Part shown: positions 17,902 through 28,075 of the stretch, piece by piece
Position numbering within the stretch: position 1 is the stretch's first letter
Layout: the number at the start of each line of letters is the position of its first letter
Assembly: GCA_022009815.1 (NCBI GenBank)
Contig: CP091725.1
Span: 1,116,001-1,180,000 of the forward strand
Source of the DNA: Bacteroidales bacterium
GTDB lineage: Bacteria > Bacteroidota > Bacteroidia > Bacteroidales > Muribaculaceae
DNA length: 64,000 bases
Direction of reading: 5' to 3'
The notes under the pieces: model-generated
Seen by the model: only the letters and a program-made list of their open reading frames with translations
What the model was told of the DNA's origin: nothing
Database searches by the model: none
Position numbers and translations under genes: made by a program

Positions 17902-19208
17902 TCAGTTTTCTTCATTCAATCCATACTCTACCAATTTATTATACAGCGTTGTCCTGCCGATACCCAGTATCTTTGCAGCCATTTTCTTGTTACCGGCTGC
18001 TTGTTTCAAAGCACGCAGGATACGTCCTCTTTCTTCATCCCCGCTCTTCAATGTAAAACAAGCGGAAGTAGCGGACGGTTCATTGTCAAGTTCCAAATCG
18101 GCTTCGGTTATCATATCGCCTTCTGATTGCAGGACTGCCGTCTGTATCTTCTGTTTCAACTCGCGCACGTTGCCCGGCCACGCATGGGCGAGCAGGGCAT
18201 TACGGGCAGATGCGGCAAACCCTTTTACTTCACGTTCCAACTCACGGTTTGCCATTTCACGGAAGAACTCGGCCAATGGCATGATGTCTTCCGGGCAGTC
18301 GCGCAAGGGCGGCATGGTTATCACATACTCCTGCAAGCGATAGAGCAAATCCTGCCGGAACCGCTTTTCCGTTACGGCTTTCTGCAAATCCTCGTTGGTT
18401 GCAGCCACTATCCTCACGTTGGCTGTTTTGTCCTCCTTTGCACCGACGGGACGGTAACGGCGTTCCTGTATGGCGCGGAGCAGCATCTGTTGCATCTCCA
18501 TTGTTAGGTTGCCCACTTCGTCAAGGAACAGCGTGCCGCCATCCGCTTCCAGAAAATACCCCGTCTTGTTTGCTTCGGCACCAGTAAACGCACCCTTGAC
18601 GTGTCCGAAGAAGGCGGATTGTATCAATGACGGGGACAAGGCTCCGCAGTCCACTGCCACAAAAGGTTTATCGGCAAGTTTGCTTTGTTGGTGTATATGT
18701 TGTGCGATATGTTCCTTGCCCGTACCGTTCTCGCCCAGTATCAGCACGCTCATCCGGGTGGTGGCTACAAGGCGCACACGTTTCTTGATTTCTGATAGGC
18801 TTCGCCCTGCCGGACGAATATCGGAATGTTCCATTGTAGTCGCTTTTCATGTTCTTTTTGCAGGGTGCGGATAAGCGGTATCAGTTTATCCTCCAACAAC
18901 TGTTTCTGTATGTAATCCTTTGAGCCGAGCTTCATACTTTCCACTGCCGTATGCACCTCCCCGTAATTGGTCATAACGATAAACACCTGCTGTTTGTCGT
19001 TGGCACGCATCCACCGTAACAACTCTATGCTTTCACCGTCGGGGAGGCGTAGGTCGGCAACGACAATATCATCCACCTCTGACTTTGCCAATAGTTTCTT
19101 GGCAGTGGCAAGATTATATGCCGACATAGTATCGAAGCTGTCTTTCTTCAGCAGGTTGCAGACATAATCGTTATAGACGGGGTTGTCCTCAATCACAAAT
19201 ACTTTCAT
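17902..19208 (-). CDS. rteB: RteB, sigma54-type response regulator
   Basis: Reconstructed 435-residue NtrC-family activator. Receiver domain with phospho-acceptor Asp in VVADLRLPDG (about residue 50); AAA+ domain with Walker A GENGTGKE (about residue 161), sigma54-contact loop GAFTGA (about 207) and Walker B LFLDEVG; C-terminal Fis-type HTH (KMAAKILGIGRTTLYNKLVE). One A is missing at about 18,835 (CTACAATGG), between receiver and AAA+ domains. In CTnDOT, RteB turns on rteC. The start ATG 19,208 lies inside the end of rteA (20-base overlap). Confidence 0.92.
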
Positions 19209-21534
19209 CCGACGACCTCCTTTCCTTTTGCGCAAGTTCTATGATAACTGTTCCCATACGAAGCATGGCATCCACGCATTTCCGCAATTCCATTTCGGAA
19301 CATTCAGATTCTTGATGCAGCAGTTCATACAGGTTCCACAAGGGTTTGTCAGCACGGATAACAGCCCATGAACTTCGCTGACGGTGCATCCATTCGTCCA
19401 ATGCCTTGCGGTCATTCCTCTCCATGATTTCCCGGACAGCCTGCATATCCTTTTCTGTTTCGGTTATCAAACGGTCGAGCATCGCCCGTTTGTCACCATA
19501 TGCAAGCAGAGAGGACAAGTCGGGAAGTTCATCCTTGTCCGTACTTGTCAAAAGGCATTTGTCTGATACAGCAACCAGTTCGGAAATGGAAAATGGCTTG
19601 AACAGGCAGGCGGTAAATCCATTTTCCAACAGCTCCTCTTCGCTGCAACTGCCGGAGGCGGTCGCCACGACAATGGGAATCTCTTTCGAGTTGCTGACAC
19701 TTGACGAGCGTAACAACTCCAACACCTCATAGCCGTTAATCTCCGGCATTTTCATATCGGTTATCATGAGGTCGTATGTGTGCTGCCGCATGGCTTCCAT
19801 TGCATCGCCAATAGTGGTGAACGTGTCGCAATGCACACCTATACCAGCATACATTTCCTTTGTCATGGATAATACCATCGGATTGTCGTCCAATACGATG
19901 ACAGAATAAGGTCTTTCTATATGAGCCAGACTTTCTGCGGCTGTCTGTTCTTCAATACCAATATCGGCAGTGTTCATTGGCAACTCCACAGTAAAACGAC
20001 TGCCTTCTCCTTTTTCGCTTTCCAAGCGTATAGTGCCGCCAAGCATCCCGACTATCTGTTTCACAATGCTTAACCCCAATCCGAAACCGTCTTGCGTGGC
20101 GGCGTTGGAAAGCCGCTCGAACGCTCCGAACACTCGCTGTTGTTCTTCCGCACTCATGCCGGTTCCGGTGTCCTCTACTACAAGGGTCAGCCTATTGCCG
20201 TCATAGCTTATGACAAGTGAAACGCTTCCGGCATTCGTGAACTTGACGGCATTGCCCAGCAGGTTGTCGCATATCTGTATGATGCGCTCCTTGTCGCCAT
20301 TCAGGATAATACCCTCCGGGCACTCGATGGTAAGTTTAAGATCTTTTGCTTCTGCTTGTTGCGTAAACTCCGTTTGCAACAGCTCCGCGATGTTTTCCAA
20401 ACGAAACGGACGGACATTCGCCTGTTCCTTGCCGCTGTCCAAGCGGAAGAAGTCAAGCAGGGAGTTGAGCATGTCGGTCATTCTCTTGGAGGCTTGCAGG
20501 ATATTGTCCGCATAACCGCTTATCTTTTCTTCTTCGTTGTCCTGCATCAGTTCCGCATATCCATGTATGGCAGTCAGTGGTGTGCGTAGCTCGTGGGTGA
20601 TGGTGTGCATCGCTTTCTTGCGTGAGGCTATCAACGATTCGTTTTGTTTTACTGACTTTTGCAGTTGCCCGATTAAATCTGTTGTCTTACGTTTGTACTG
20701 CTTGATGCGGGTGGCATAGCGGTGAATGATGATGTATGAAATAATGAGCAACAGCAGCATGACACCCGTTATGATACCTACCTGCAAGAACGACTTTTCA
20801 CGCATAGCGGATATTTCCGCCTCACGTTCCTGCAAGTCAGCCTGCACCTTGTGGTCCATCTGCTGGATAAGGGTTTGCAGTTGGCGGTTCAGTTCCGCAT
20901 TGCGGCTGGCAAGGCTGTCGGCATACTCCGACAGACGATGGCTTTGGGCACGTTGTTGCGCTATCATATCACGGTTCAGTGTGTAGAGCATCGTGGTGGT
21001 CGTCGTCGGAGGTGCTTCCTGTTTCTTGCCGAACAACCCGAGAAAACCTTTCCTCCTCTGTTTCTTCGGCTCTTCCTGCCTGCTCGTTTGCACTATCACC
21101 GGCACCTGCTTGGCTATCCGACGGTTGATGTCCGCCTGTTGTTCCAGAGCCTCCATGATGGCGCACAGCCGCTTTTCCTTGTCCTCCAGCAAGTGGCGCA
21201 CGCTGTCTATGCGCACCGATTCGTAATGGCTCTTGAAGCGGCAAAGCATACTATCCACCGTCATCCGTTGCCGCCGGTATGCCGCCACATCCTTATCGTC
21301 CCATTCCAGCACCGACTCGCCCAAAAGAGACAACTCCACCACACCCACATACGCATCGTGTGTTTCCTTGCGGAAGCGGTTGATTTCACGGTTCTCCCGT
21401 TCCAGCAACTCCAAGTCGCGCCATTCTCCGAGCCACGTGCAGATGATGCCGCCCACCAGCAGGACTATCAACAGATAGCCTGCGGCAAGCAGCTTGCGGA
21501 AATGCTTGGTAGTGGTAACGAATTGTTCGCTCAT
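19189..21534 (-). CDS. rteA: RteA, hybrid sensor histidine kinase
   Basis: Intact 781-residue membrane kinase. First membrane segment LLAAGYLLIVLLVGGIICTW; periplasmic helical sensor of about 230 residues; second segment (VGIITGVMLLLLIISYIII); HisKA domain with phospho-His in TITHELRTPLTAIHG (about residue 311); HATPase with N box NLLGNAVKF, G1 DTGTGM and GFGLGLSI; receiver domain with Asp in LMITDMKMPE (about 590); and a C-terminal helical region. It phosphorylates RteB. In CTnDOT tetQ precedes rteA; here no tetQ is present, so the usual tetracycline-linked attenuation control is absent. Confidence 0.92.
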   Translation of the reverse strand: MSEQFVTTTKHFRKLLAAGYLLIVLLVGGIICTWLGEWRDLELLERENREINRFRKETHDAYVGVVELSLLGESVLEWDDKDVAAYRRQRMTVDSMLCRFKSHYESVRIDSVRHLLEDKEKRLCAIMEALEQQADINRRIAKQVPVIVQTSRQEEPKKQRRKGFLGLFGKKQEAPPTTTTTMLYTLNRDMIAQQRAQSHRLSEYADSLASRNAELNRQLQTLIQQMDHKVQADLQEREAEISAMREKSFLQVGIITGVMLLLLIISYIIIHRYATRIKQYKRKTTDLIGQLQKSVKQNESLIASRKKAMHTITHELRTPLTAIHGYAELMQDNEEEKISGYADNILQASKRMTDMLNSLLDFFRLDSGKEQANVRPFRLENIAELLQTEFTQQAEAKDLKLTIECPEGIILNGDKERIIQICDNLLGNAVKFTNAGSVSLVISYDGNRLTLVVEDTGTGMSAEEQQRVFGAFERLSNAATQDGFGLGLSIVKQIVGMLGGTIRLESEKGEGSRFTVELPMNTADIGIEEQTAAESLAHIERPYSVIVLDDNPMVLSMTKEMYAGIGVHCDTFTTIGDAMEAMRQHTYDLMITDMKMPEINGYEVLELLRSSSVSNSKEIPIVVATASGSCSEEELLENGFTACLFKPFSISELVAVSDKCLLTSTDKDELPDLSSLLAYGDKRAMLDRLITETEKDMQAVREIMERNDRKALDEWMHRQRSSWAVIRADKPLWNLYELLHQESECSEMELRKCVDAMLRMGTVIIELAQKERRSSDESICD

Positions 21535-21555
21535 TTGCTGTTTGTGTAAATACCG

Positions 21556-21684
21556 TTATTTAAAATACGCATATAGGTCGTGGAACTTCGCAGGTTCATG
21601 GATGAGAATGGCGGCCATGCTGCCTATGACCGCCACCAGAATTATATATCCGAATAGAATTCTACTCCTCAATGAAACAACCAT
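21556..21684 (-). pseudogene. N-terminal remnant of a second RteA-like histidine kinase
   Basis: A 42-codon reading frame encodes MVVSLRSRILFGYIILVAVI followed by GSMAAILIHE, the typical first membrane segment of an RteA-type sensor kinase, then ends KFHDLYAYFK. It stops 21 bases before the intact rteA. It looks like a kinase gene truncated when the present rteA arrived, possibly together with loss of tetQ. A functional membrane microprotein is possible but less likely. Confidence 0.55.
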
Positions 21685-21713
21685 TCTTCCCTTATTTACA
21701 ATTGTTATAATTA

Positions 21714-22306
21714 TTAAGGCATCTGACCACCGGCGATAGGTGGAATTTCTGTTAGTATGGGATTTCTCGGGATTGAGTTAAAAATTCTTTGGCCACGTAT
21801 GGCTTGACTTGGAGGAGCGTTTTCATTTACATCAAGCCGATAACATCTATCGTTAAATGTTATAATTCCCCAAATACCAATTGTTCCTGGGATTCTCGCC
21901 AATCCTTCAGTAGGTTTAAAAAGAACAACATTATCTATTATTGATTTTTAACCGCCCGATTCCATGATGTTTTAATACTATTGTTAGGCGTTGGAATATG
22001 AGCAACATACCTAATGCCATTGTGCCTAAAACTGGCCATATAACACCCCGAAAAACCTGAACTTAAAGTATCTATGCCATTTGAAGCAACGACTGCTATT
22101 CTATCCGCAATATATATGACACAGGCATAGTCTAATCTAAGAAAACGATAGTTACGGGTATATCCTTTTATTTGAAATGTCAACTTACTTTGCGTGACAA
22201 TCGGAGGGGTCAAACCTACATTATAAATATTTTGATAATGAAACCGTGCAATATTTGTCATTACTGCTCGACTGTTTGGCAATCTTAATGCTTGAATCAA
22301 ATTCAT
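21714..22306 (-). CDS. Unknown protein of the DUF2589 cassette, 197 residues
   Basis: Not recognised. The protein is reconstructed across one missing base at about 21,945. The N-terminal half is beta-rich (KLTFQIKGYTRNYRFLRLDY) and contains FSGCYMASF ... GIRYVAHIPTP, a Cys followed about 17 residues later by a His. The C-terminal half has LARIPGTIGIWGIITFND and ends in a proline-rich tail. No signal peptide or membrane segment is visible. It follows the first DUF2589 gene after four bases, and the three genes form one transcription unit. Confidence 0.55.
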
Positions 22307-22310
22307 ATAT

Positions 22311-23015
22311 TTACTTACTGTTACTTTCGTTTGTTATAGGCTCGATACATGATGCCATTATATCCATCAGTTTAGACAGACCTTCGGTCTGCGGCTGCTG
22401 ACTGGCTGTCACATGTATCTGGTATTTTGCCGTTTGGTTGGTCATGCGGGTGTTCTCGCGGGCGGTCGTGACTTTGCCGCTGATTTCCGCATTTATAAAC
22501 CAATGTTTTGCAGAAGCTTTTGCCTCTACTTCTGCGTTGGTAGTGCTTTTTACGTTTGATGTATCGGTAACCTCCATCTGGAAATCGACATCCACGCGAT
22601 CTATGAGCAGGGAAGGAATAGGCACCAATCCTATAAACGGAGCCTTGACACTTTGTGACATTGTTGTCATTTTTCCATCCTGCTGTATCGGTCTTTCGAC
22701 ATCGAATTCCAATATACGCGCTTTATTGCCGCTTTTACCATCAAATGCAATTTGCTGGTAGAAATTCCATGCTGTCGCTGCCAATTCCTGTTGTGCTTCG
22801 GCTGCTGCAATAAGTGGAGCTGCAATAAGTTCCCGCATGGGAAGCCCCTTGAATTTGTCAGTCACGTTTGAATCTGCTTTAAGAACTGGAGAAGTTTCTC
22901 TGTTTTGAGTCTCTTCCAATGCAGCGGAGATAATTTCTTTCGCCTGTCCGCTTACATTTTCATTCAAGTTTTCCGCATTTTCTTGTTGCCCTTGGTTCTT
23001 TATTTCTTCTGCCAT
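22311..23015 (-). CDS. DUF2589 domain protein, long paralogue
   Basis: Intact 234-residue protein. A charged, helical N-terminal extension (QGQQENAENLNENVSGQAKE) precedes the DUF2589 domain: LPMRELIAAPLIAAAEAQQE, then beta-rich APFIGLVPIPSLLIDRVDVD and a C-terminal domain ending SKLMDIMASCIEP. No signal peptide. DUF2589 has no established function that I know of. It lies 21 bases after the shorter DUF2589 gene and four bases before the unknown gene. Confidence 0.75.
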   Translation of the reverse strand: MAEEIKNQGQQENAENLNENVSGQAKEIISAALEETQNRETSPVLKADSNVTDKFKGLPMRELIAAPLIAAAEAQQELAATAWNFYQQIAFDGKSGNKARILEFDVERPIQQDGKMTTMSQSVKAPFIGLVPIPSLLIDRVDVDFQMEVTDTSNVKSTTNAEVEAKASAKHWFINAEISGKVTTARENTRMTNQTAKYQIHVTASQQPQTEGLSKLMDIMASCIEPITNESNSK

Positions 23016-23036
23016 AACATTTGAATTTTAAAATTG

Positions 23037-23535
23037 TTAGATATTTTTTACAAAATCGTCAATAATTCGGGAAATGCTCTCCGGAGTCTCCTGAACCTTA
23101 AAATTGACGCAAACCTCCATGACATCATCCGCATCCGGTTTTTATGTTGCTCATCTGCATCTGGAGATTGGCTCTTTGTGGGCTGGATAACAATAAGTTG
23201 TTTTCTGGAATCTGTGATTCCACGCTTCCGACCTTCGCCTTGAACTTTATCTGCACATTATCCATCGCAAGATAATGATGGGATATCAAGGCTATAAGTG
23301 GAATATCAATAGTCTTGTCTCCAACCATGATTTTTTTCGATTGGAACGTATTTGCGTTATTTGCATTTGTTCCTTCAAAAAGTCTGGTCAGATTTTGTAT
23401 CTGATGATTCTGCAATGTATCTTGTGCACAGTTTACGGCGTATTGCAAACCATTCATAATATCAGAGAATGAATTGGTTTGAACACTGTCCGGCTCATCG
23501 TCATTATTTTTCTTGTCTCTGTGAAAAAGTCCCAT
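23037..23535 (-). CDS. DUF2589 domain protein, short paralogue
   Basis: Reconstructed 165-residue paralogue of the next gene. It has SFSDIMNGLQYAVNCAQDTLQ, a beta segment (KTIDIPLIALISHHYLAMDN; VQIKFKAKVGSVE) and ends VQETPESISRIIDDFVKNI. The ending recalls the paralogue's C-terminal SKLMDIMASCI. One extra A at about 23,137 (ATAAAAACC) breaks the frame. It is first in the cassette and preceded by about 195 bases without a gene, so it probably has its own promoter. Two unequal paralogues in tandem suggest a hetero-oligomer (inference). Confidence 0.65.
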
Positions 23536-23731
23536 GTTTTTAATTTAATTACTTGATTTGTTGCCTTTAATGAGCACCAATCTTGGCAATGTCCGGCTTA
23601 CAGCTTCCATATTTACACTGGAGTCTATATTATTATTAACAATGCCTTGATGCCAAAACCTATATGGTGGATTCTCCGTGTGTTCCAGCACGTCCTCCTT
23701 TTTTTATTGGGGTTATACTTCGGTTAATGTT

Positions 23732-23762
23732 CGTTGCGGGCGGAACATTTCCGCCCGCAACG
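23732..23762 (-). terminator. GC-rich hairpin after the fimbrial operon
   Basis: A 12-bp perfect stem (CGTTGCGGGCGG / CCGCCCGCAACG, seven-base loop) begins two bases past the last fimbrial stop codon. No strong T-run follows on the minus strand, so it may stabilise the 3' end or terminate weakly. Confidence 0.6.
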
Positions 23763-23764
23763 GC

Positions 23765-25471
23765 TTACTGCTTCCTCAAGGTAGGCAATGCTCCTTTAAG
23801 TTCGTAACGCCACTCTGAGCCTGCGTTCTGCAAGGCGGTGTTCATGGCATCAACGGCATTCTTCCAGGTAACGCCAGTGCCGTCCACCTTCGTGGCTTCG
23901 GGGACGATGTTTTCTTTATTGTAGCCGATGCCTTGTTCATGATTGTTCTTCCAATAGCAGGCGGTCACGGTGGTGTAGTTATTTCCCAAAAAGCCGCCGA
24001 TATGTACTTTGCCGGTGCTACTACCCGTACTGGTTACGTTGCCCGTGGCATAGCAGGCAAGGAGGCTGATTCCTGCGTTCATTCCCACCAGACTGCCGCC
24101 AGCGATATTCTTTTTGGGGTTTATTTCTATGATCACGTTGCCCGTGGCATAGCAAGCGGTCAGGGTGGCACTCGAATTCGTCTGACCTGCCACGCCGCCG
24201 ACATCGACCGTTCCCTTCACTGTGGCAGAGGAACTGCATCCGGTGATGGAACCGCCTATTTGAACACCCACCACACCGCCGACATACACCGTGCCGCTGA
24301 CGTTGCCCGACACCGAGCAGTTTTCAATGGTGCCCCAGCTAGATCCTACCACGCCGCCAATACTGCCGCCATATATTTGATTGCTTGTTATCTGTACGCC
24401 CTCCATCACCACGTTCTTCACCGTACCAGCTCTATTGAGCCAGCCGAACAGACCCGCAAATTCGTCATTTGTCGTAAAGGTCAGCCCCGTAATGGTATGG
24501 CCGCCACCATCGAAGGTGCCTTTGTATGAGTTGTCGTAGTCTGTGCCTATCGGCGTCCAGGCTTTGCCGGTGAGGTCAATGTTTTTGTCGAGGGTAATGT
24601 TTATGTCGGTCTTACCTCCGTTCACTAATTCGGCTATATTCATCAGACCGTCGGCGTTATAGACCGTGTAGCTGCCGTCGTCCTCTATGATATAGCCTCT
24701 TGCCGTAGCGAGGGAGACGGTGTAGGTATATTCACCGCCCGCCTGCCAGTCGGTAGCATTCTTCATCTTATAAACGAAGGTCTTGCCGTTAGTGAAGGTG
24801 CAGGTAATGAAGGCCGTGCCAGCTGCCACACTTTGCGGGGCTACGATGGCGGTGTAGGTGTTGCTGCCCTTGTCATACGGGACGATTATATCCGGGTTGC
24901 CGCCTTCGGTGGAGAGACCCGTCAGCTGCACGGATGCCAGCCCCTCGGTGTTGTCCGTCAGAACGATGGTCACCCGCGCCGTGCGGTGGGTGAAGCGGAG
25001 CGTGGGGCTGCCGTAGGTCACCGTCTGCCCGTCGGCTACGATGAGGTCGCTGCCCTCAAAGTCTTTCTGGGCACTTTGGTTGGCTTTTACCTTTACCGCA
25101 GGCGGGGTTGTCTCGCCAGCGGTGTAGGGCCACCACGCCGTGACGGTGATGTCGTTGTGGTTGGTCCAGTAGTACGGGTCGGTGGAGGTCAGCGTGGCGC
25201 TGGTGGGGTCGGCGGTGGAGGGCGTCACGTTGTACGTCTTCACCATGCCGTCCATCAGAACTGCCACGCTCTGCACACCCGTCCAATTGCCATCCGCGGG
25301 GGCACGGGTGCCGGCGGTGGCTGTCGCGGCGGGGTTCAGCCCCGTGGCGGTGAAGACGATGGGTGTGCCTTCCGCCCCTTCTGGTAGGAAGCCCGCTTCG
25401 TCCTGCGTGCAGGCGGCAAGGGCGAACAGCAGGGCGATGGCTGCGAATATATGGATGTTTGTTCGTTTCAT
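23765..25471 (-). CDS. Fimbrillin-like lipoprotein with GLUG repeats
   Basis: Intact 568-residue surface protein. Lipoprotein signal MKRTNIHIFAAIALLFALAAC (Cys 21); a fimbrillin-type N-terminal domain with Arg-containing post-signal segment (GTRAPADGNW) and the motif SDLIVADGQTVTYGSPTLRF; then a C-terminal right-handed repeat region with GLUG-type units (IGGVVGSSWGTIENCSVSGN, VGGVVGVQIGGSITGCSSSA, VGGVAGQTNSSATLTACYAT). Fimbrillin N-termini are cleaved at Arg by a gingipain-like protease during pilus assembly. It is probably a tip or adhesive subunit. Last gene of the operon. Confidence 0.8.
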   Translation of the reverse strand: MKRTNIHIFAAIALLFALAACTQDEAGFLPEGAEGTPIVFTATGLNPAATATAGTRAPADGNWTGVQSVAVLMDGMVKTYNVTPSTADPTSATLTSTDPYYWTNHNDITVTAWWPYTAGETTPPAVKVKANQSAQKDFEGSDLIVADGQTVTYGSPTLRFTHRTARVTIVLTDNTEGLASVQLTGLSTEGGNPDIIVPYDKGSNTYTAIVAPQSVAAGTAFITCTFTNGKTFVYKMKNATDWQAGGEYTYTVSLATARGYIIEDDGSYTVYNADGLMNIAELVNGGKTDINITLDKNIDLTGKAWTPIGTDYDNSYKGTFDGGGHTITGLTFTTNDEFAGLFGWLNRAGTVKNVVMEGVQITSNQIYGGSIGGVVGSSWGTIENCSVSGNVSGTVYVGGVVGVQIGGSITGCSSSATVKGTVDVGGVAGQTNSSATLTACYATGNVIIEINPKKNIAGGSLVGMNAGISLLACYATGNVTSTGSSTGKVHIGGFLGNNYTTVTACYWKNNHEQGIGYNKENIVPEATKVDGTGVTWKNAVDAMNTALQNAGSEWRYELKGALPTLRKQ

Positions 25472-25483
25472 GATGCGTGTTGT

Positions 25484-27053
25484 TTAGGGGTTGTTATTGT
25501 TTCTTTTCAGTACGGGCAGGCCGTCGGTGCCGAGTGCCCACTGGTAGTCGTTGCCGGTGAGGGCGGGGTTCATGCCGTCGACGGCTGTCTGCCATTTCGC
25601 GGTCGCACCGTCCACCTTCGTGGCATCTACCGTTCCTCCATGATTACGGAATACTCCTTGCCCGGCATTGCCTCCCCAATAACAGGAAGTTATAGTATTG
25701 TAGTTATAACGCACTATTGCTCCAGATTCATACTCTTTCAATGTGCCGTCAAACCAGCAAGCTGTGATACTGCCATAATTTAAATCGGCTATACCACAAG
25801 TTCTACCATATGCAGAAATTTCCCGTCACAGAGCAGGCAATGATTTGACCCTCATTTTGCTCCACTATTCCAGCTGCTGATCCACTACTGCCATACAGAT
25901 TCACATCTATGAGTTGTAGGTTCTTTATCACACCACGTACATTTAATAACCCAAAAAGTTCAGTAGTCGCTGCTGAAATGTTTAATCCCGTAATGCGGTG
26001 TCCCTGCCCATTAAAGACGCCGGAGTAGCCAGGCCATGTGCCTATCCGTGTCCAATCCTTACCCGTCAGGTCTATGTCGGCGGTGAGGGTGCAATTTATC
26101 GATTCGTCCTTTTGTGCGGCTTTGTTCCATGCCAGCAGGCCGTCAGCGTTATAGACCATGTAACTGCCGTCGTTCTGTATAGAATAGCCCAAATCCTCGG
26201 CTGCGCCGCTCTCGCCGCCGCCGTCAACCCAGCTGCCGATGGTGCAACCCTCTAACGTCAGGCCGGTGGTGTTCACCTTAACTGTATATTTATAGCGGCT
26301 ACCCGCTTCTAATACGACGTTGTTCTGCGGACGGAAGTAGAAGGTGCCGCCGCCGAGTTTCACCTTGACGAACGGCTTGCCTGCCGCAACGGTCTGCGGG
26401 GCAGTCAGTGCCTCGTAGGTGTTGCCGCTTGCGTTGTAGGTCTTGATGGCGGTCGGGTTGCCGTTATCGGCGGACAGACTCACGAGGCTCACCGTGGCAC
26501 CGGCGACGCTCGTGAATCCCGTGCCGGGCTTCAGTTCGATTGTCACGCGTGCCGTGCGGTGGGTAAATTCAAGAGTCGGGTTGTTAAATTCCACCTTCCG
26601 GTTCTCAGCAGAGATGAAATCGCTGTTTTGGAAGTCAGCCAGTTTGCTTTGGTCTTCTGCCACCTTCACGGCAGGCATCTGTGTGATGTTGGCATTGTTG
26701 AAGGGCCACCATGCCGATACGGTAATCGGGTTGCGGCTGGTCCAGTAGTACGGGTCGTTCTCGCGTGAAAGCGTGGCACTCTTGAAATCGGTAGAAGCCG
26801 TTACGGTGTATTCCTTTACCGCATCGCCCAACTTGAGTGCCACGGAAGTGACGCCCTGCCAGTCGCCGTCCACAGCGGCACGGGTGGAAGGGGCTGCCAG
26901 CGGCGTTGCTTCTACGGACAGTCCGGTGGCACGGATGACGACGGGGTATTCACCTTCGGGCAGACGGTTATCGCCAGCCAGTTCGTCCTGCGTGCAGGCG
27001 GCGAGGGCGAACAGCAGTGCGGTGGCTGCGGGGATAAAAATTCTATGTCTCAT
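25484..27053 (-). CDS. Fimbrillin-like lipoprotein, paralogue of the next gene
   Basis: Reconstructed 522-residue protein with a lipobox (LLFALAAC) and the same domain order as its neighbour: fimbrillin domain (STRAAVDGDWQGVTSVALKL; EFTHRTARVTIELKPGTG), then a repeat region (NADGLLAWNKAAQKDESIN ... GHRITGLNISAATTELFGLL) and the same C-terminal end (WALGTDGLPVLKRN). One extra A at about 25,818 splits it in the repeat region. Start and signal are clear. Ends 12 bases before the next gene, so the two are co-transcribed. Confidence 0.78.
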
Positions 27054-27087
27054 AATTCTTCAACCTAATCAATTAATTATTAATATC

Positions 27088-27975
27088 TTACAGGCTAGCA
27101 TTCACTTCTCCGCCGTCTATATCGTTCCACTTTGCAATGGTGGCTTCGCTGACTTCAAGGACTTTGTTGCGTACCTTGACGGTATAGGTATAGTTGTTGC
27201 CCGCCTGCAGTGCGCCTTCGGGCATGGTGAGTGTGGCATGATATTCCTGACCTTTGTAATTCACAACCAACGGCAGGGATGCAACTGTCTGCGGGAAGAG
27301 GATGATCGATGACGTGAGATTGCCGTCTGCCAGATTCATGGTCAGTTCTCCGGTCTGTGCCCCGTTGTCTGCGGTGGCAATACCGTCGGCCGTGTTGAAC
27401 GTACCGGTGAGTAACAATCCGTCCAGCGTGTAACGTTCAGGCTTGACCACGCTGAAATTCACGCCGTCGCCCGCCTCGAAGGTAAGGGTTATCTGGCTCA
27501 TGCGGTGGTGGAAGGAGTTGTCTTCACCGCCTTTGGCGGTTTTGTCGGTGAAGCTTACTACCGGGTTGTTTTTGTCTCCCGTGGCTCCTGAAGCAAAGAG
27601 AAAGTCGATGGCAGGTTGGTTCTGCTGCGCCGTGGCATCGGTCGTGGCTGTGAGGATGCCTCCCACCGCGTTGTACGGATAGTAGGCGCGGAAAGTATGG
27701 GTCTTTGTATCTTCGATATAGATAACCTTTCCTTCTGCCTCAAATTTCCCGTTTTTCAGGATGAAAGGCACGTTGCCGTACTGGGAATCGTTGCCGATGT
27801 CGGTGATGCCGATACGGTCGCCGGCAGTCCAGGTGGTTCCGCTGGCGCGGGTGGCGGGGGCGATGTCGGCGGTAAACTGGGCGGCCACGGGGTCACCGTT
27901 CAGGTTCTCGTTGTCGTTGTTGCAGGCTACCAGTGCGAGGGCGAGCATCGCAAGTGCAAAAAATCTTGTCTTCAT
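27088..27975 (-). CDS. Fimbrillin family protein
   Basis: Intact 295-residue lipoprotein with lipobox LALVAC (Cys 18). Fimbrillin family features: QFTADIAPATRASGTTWTAG (maturation Arg in ATRAS), SFHHRMSQITLTFEAGDGV and VNYKGQEYHATLTMPEG. It is a probable structural shaft subunit of the fimbria, exported as a lipoprotein and polymerised by donor-strand exchange after proteolysis. It follows the FimB/Mfa2-like gene after 100 bases. Confidence 0.85.
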   Translation of the reverse strand: MKTRFFALAMLALALVACNNDNENLNGDPVAAQFTADIAPATRASGTTWTAGDRIGITDIGNDSQYGNVPFILKNGKFEAEGKVIYIEDTKTHTFRAYYPYNAVGGILTATTDATAQQNQPAIDFLFASGATGDKNNPVVSFTDKTAKGGEDNSFHHRMSQITLTFEAGDGVNFSVVKPERYTLDGLLLTGTFNTADGIATADNGAQTGELTMNLADGNLTSSIILFPQTVASLPLVVNYKGQEYHATLTMPEGALQAGNNYTYTVKVRNKVLEVSEATIAKWNDIDGGEVNASL

Positions 27976-28075
27976 TATATTCTGTTATTATATTAGTTAA
28001 ATTCCATTTCAATAATTGCTGCACCTTAGCAAAATCAAAGCAAGCTTTGCTTCTGCGTTCGGTTTGCTAATTATT

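Noticed and set aside
23780..25470. Repeated VGGVVG/CYATGN units as a possible DNA repeat or CRISPR array
   Set aside because: They are diverged GLUG protein repeats in a fimbrillin-like gene, without regular spacers; no CRISPR array was seen anywhere.
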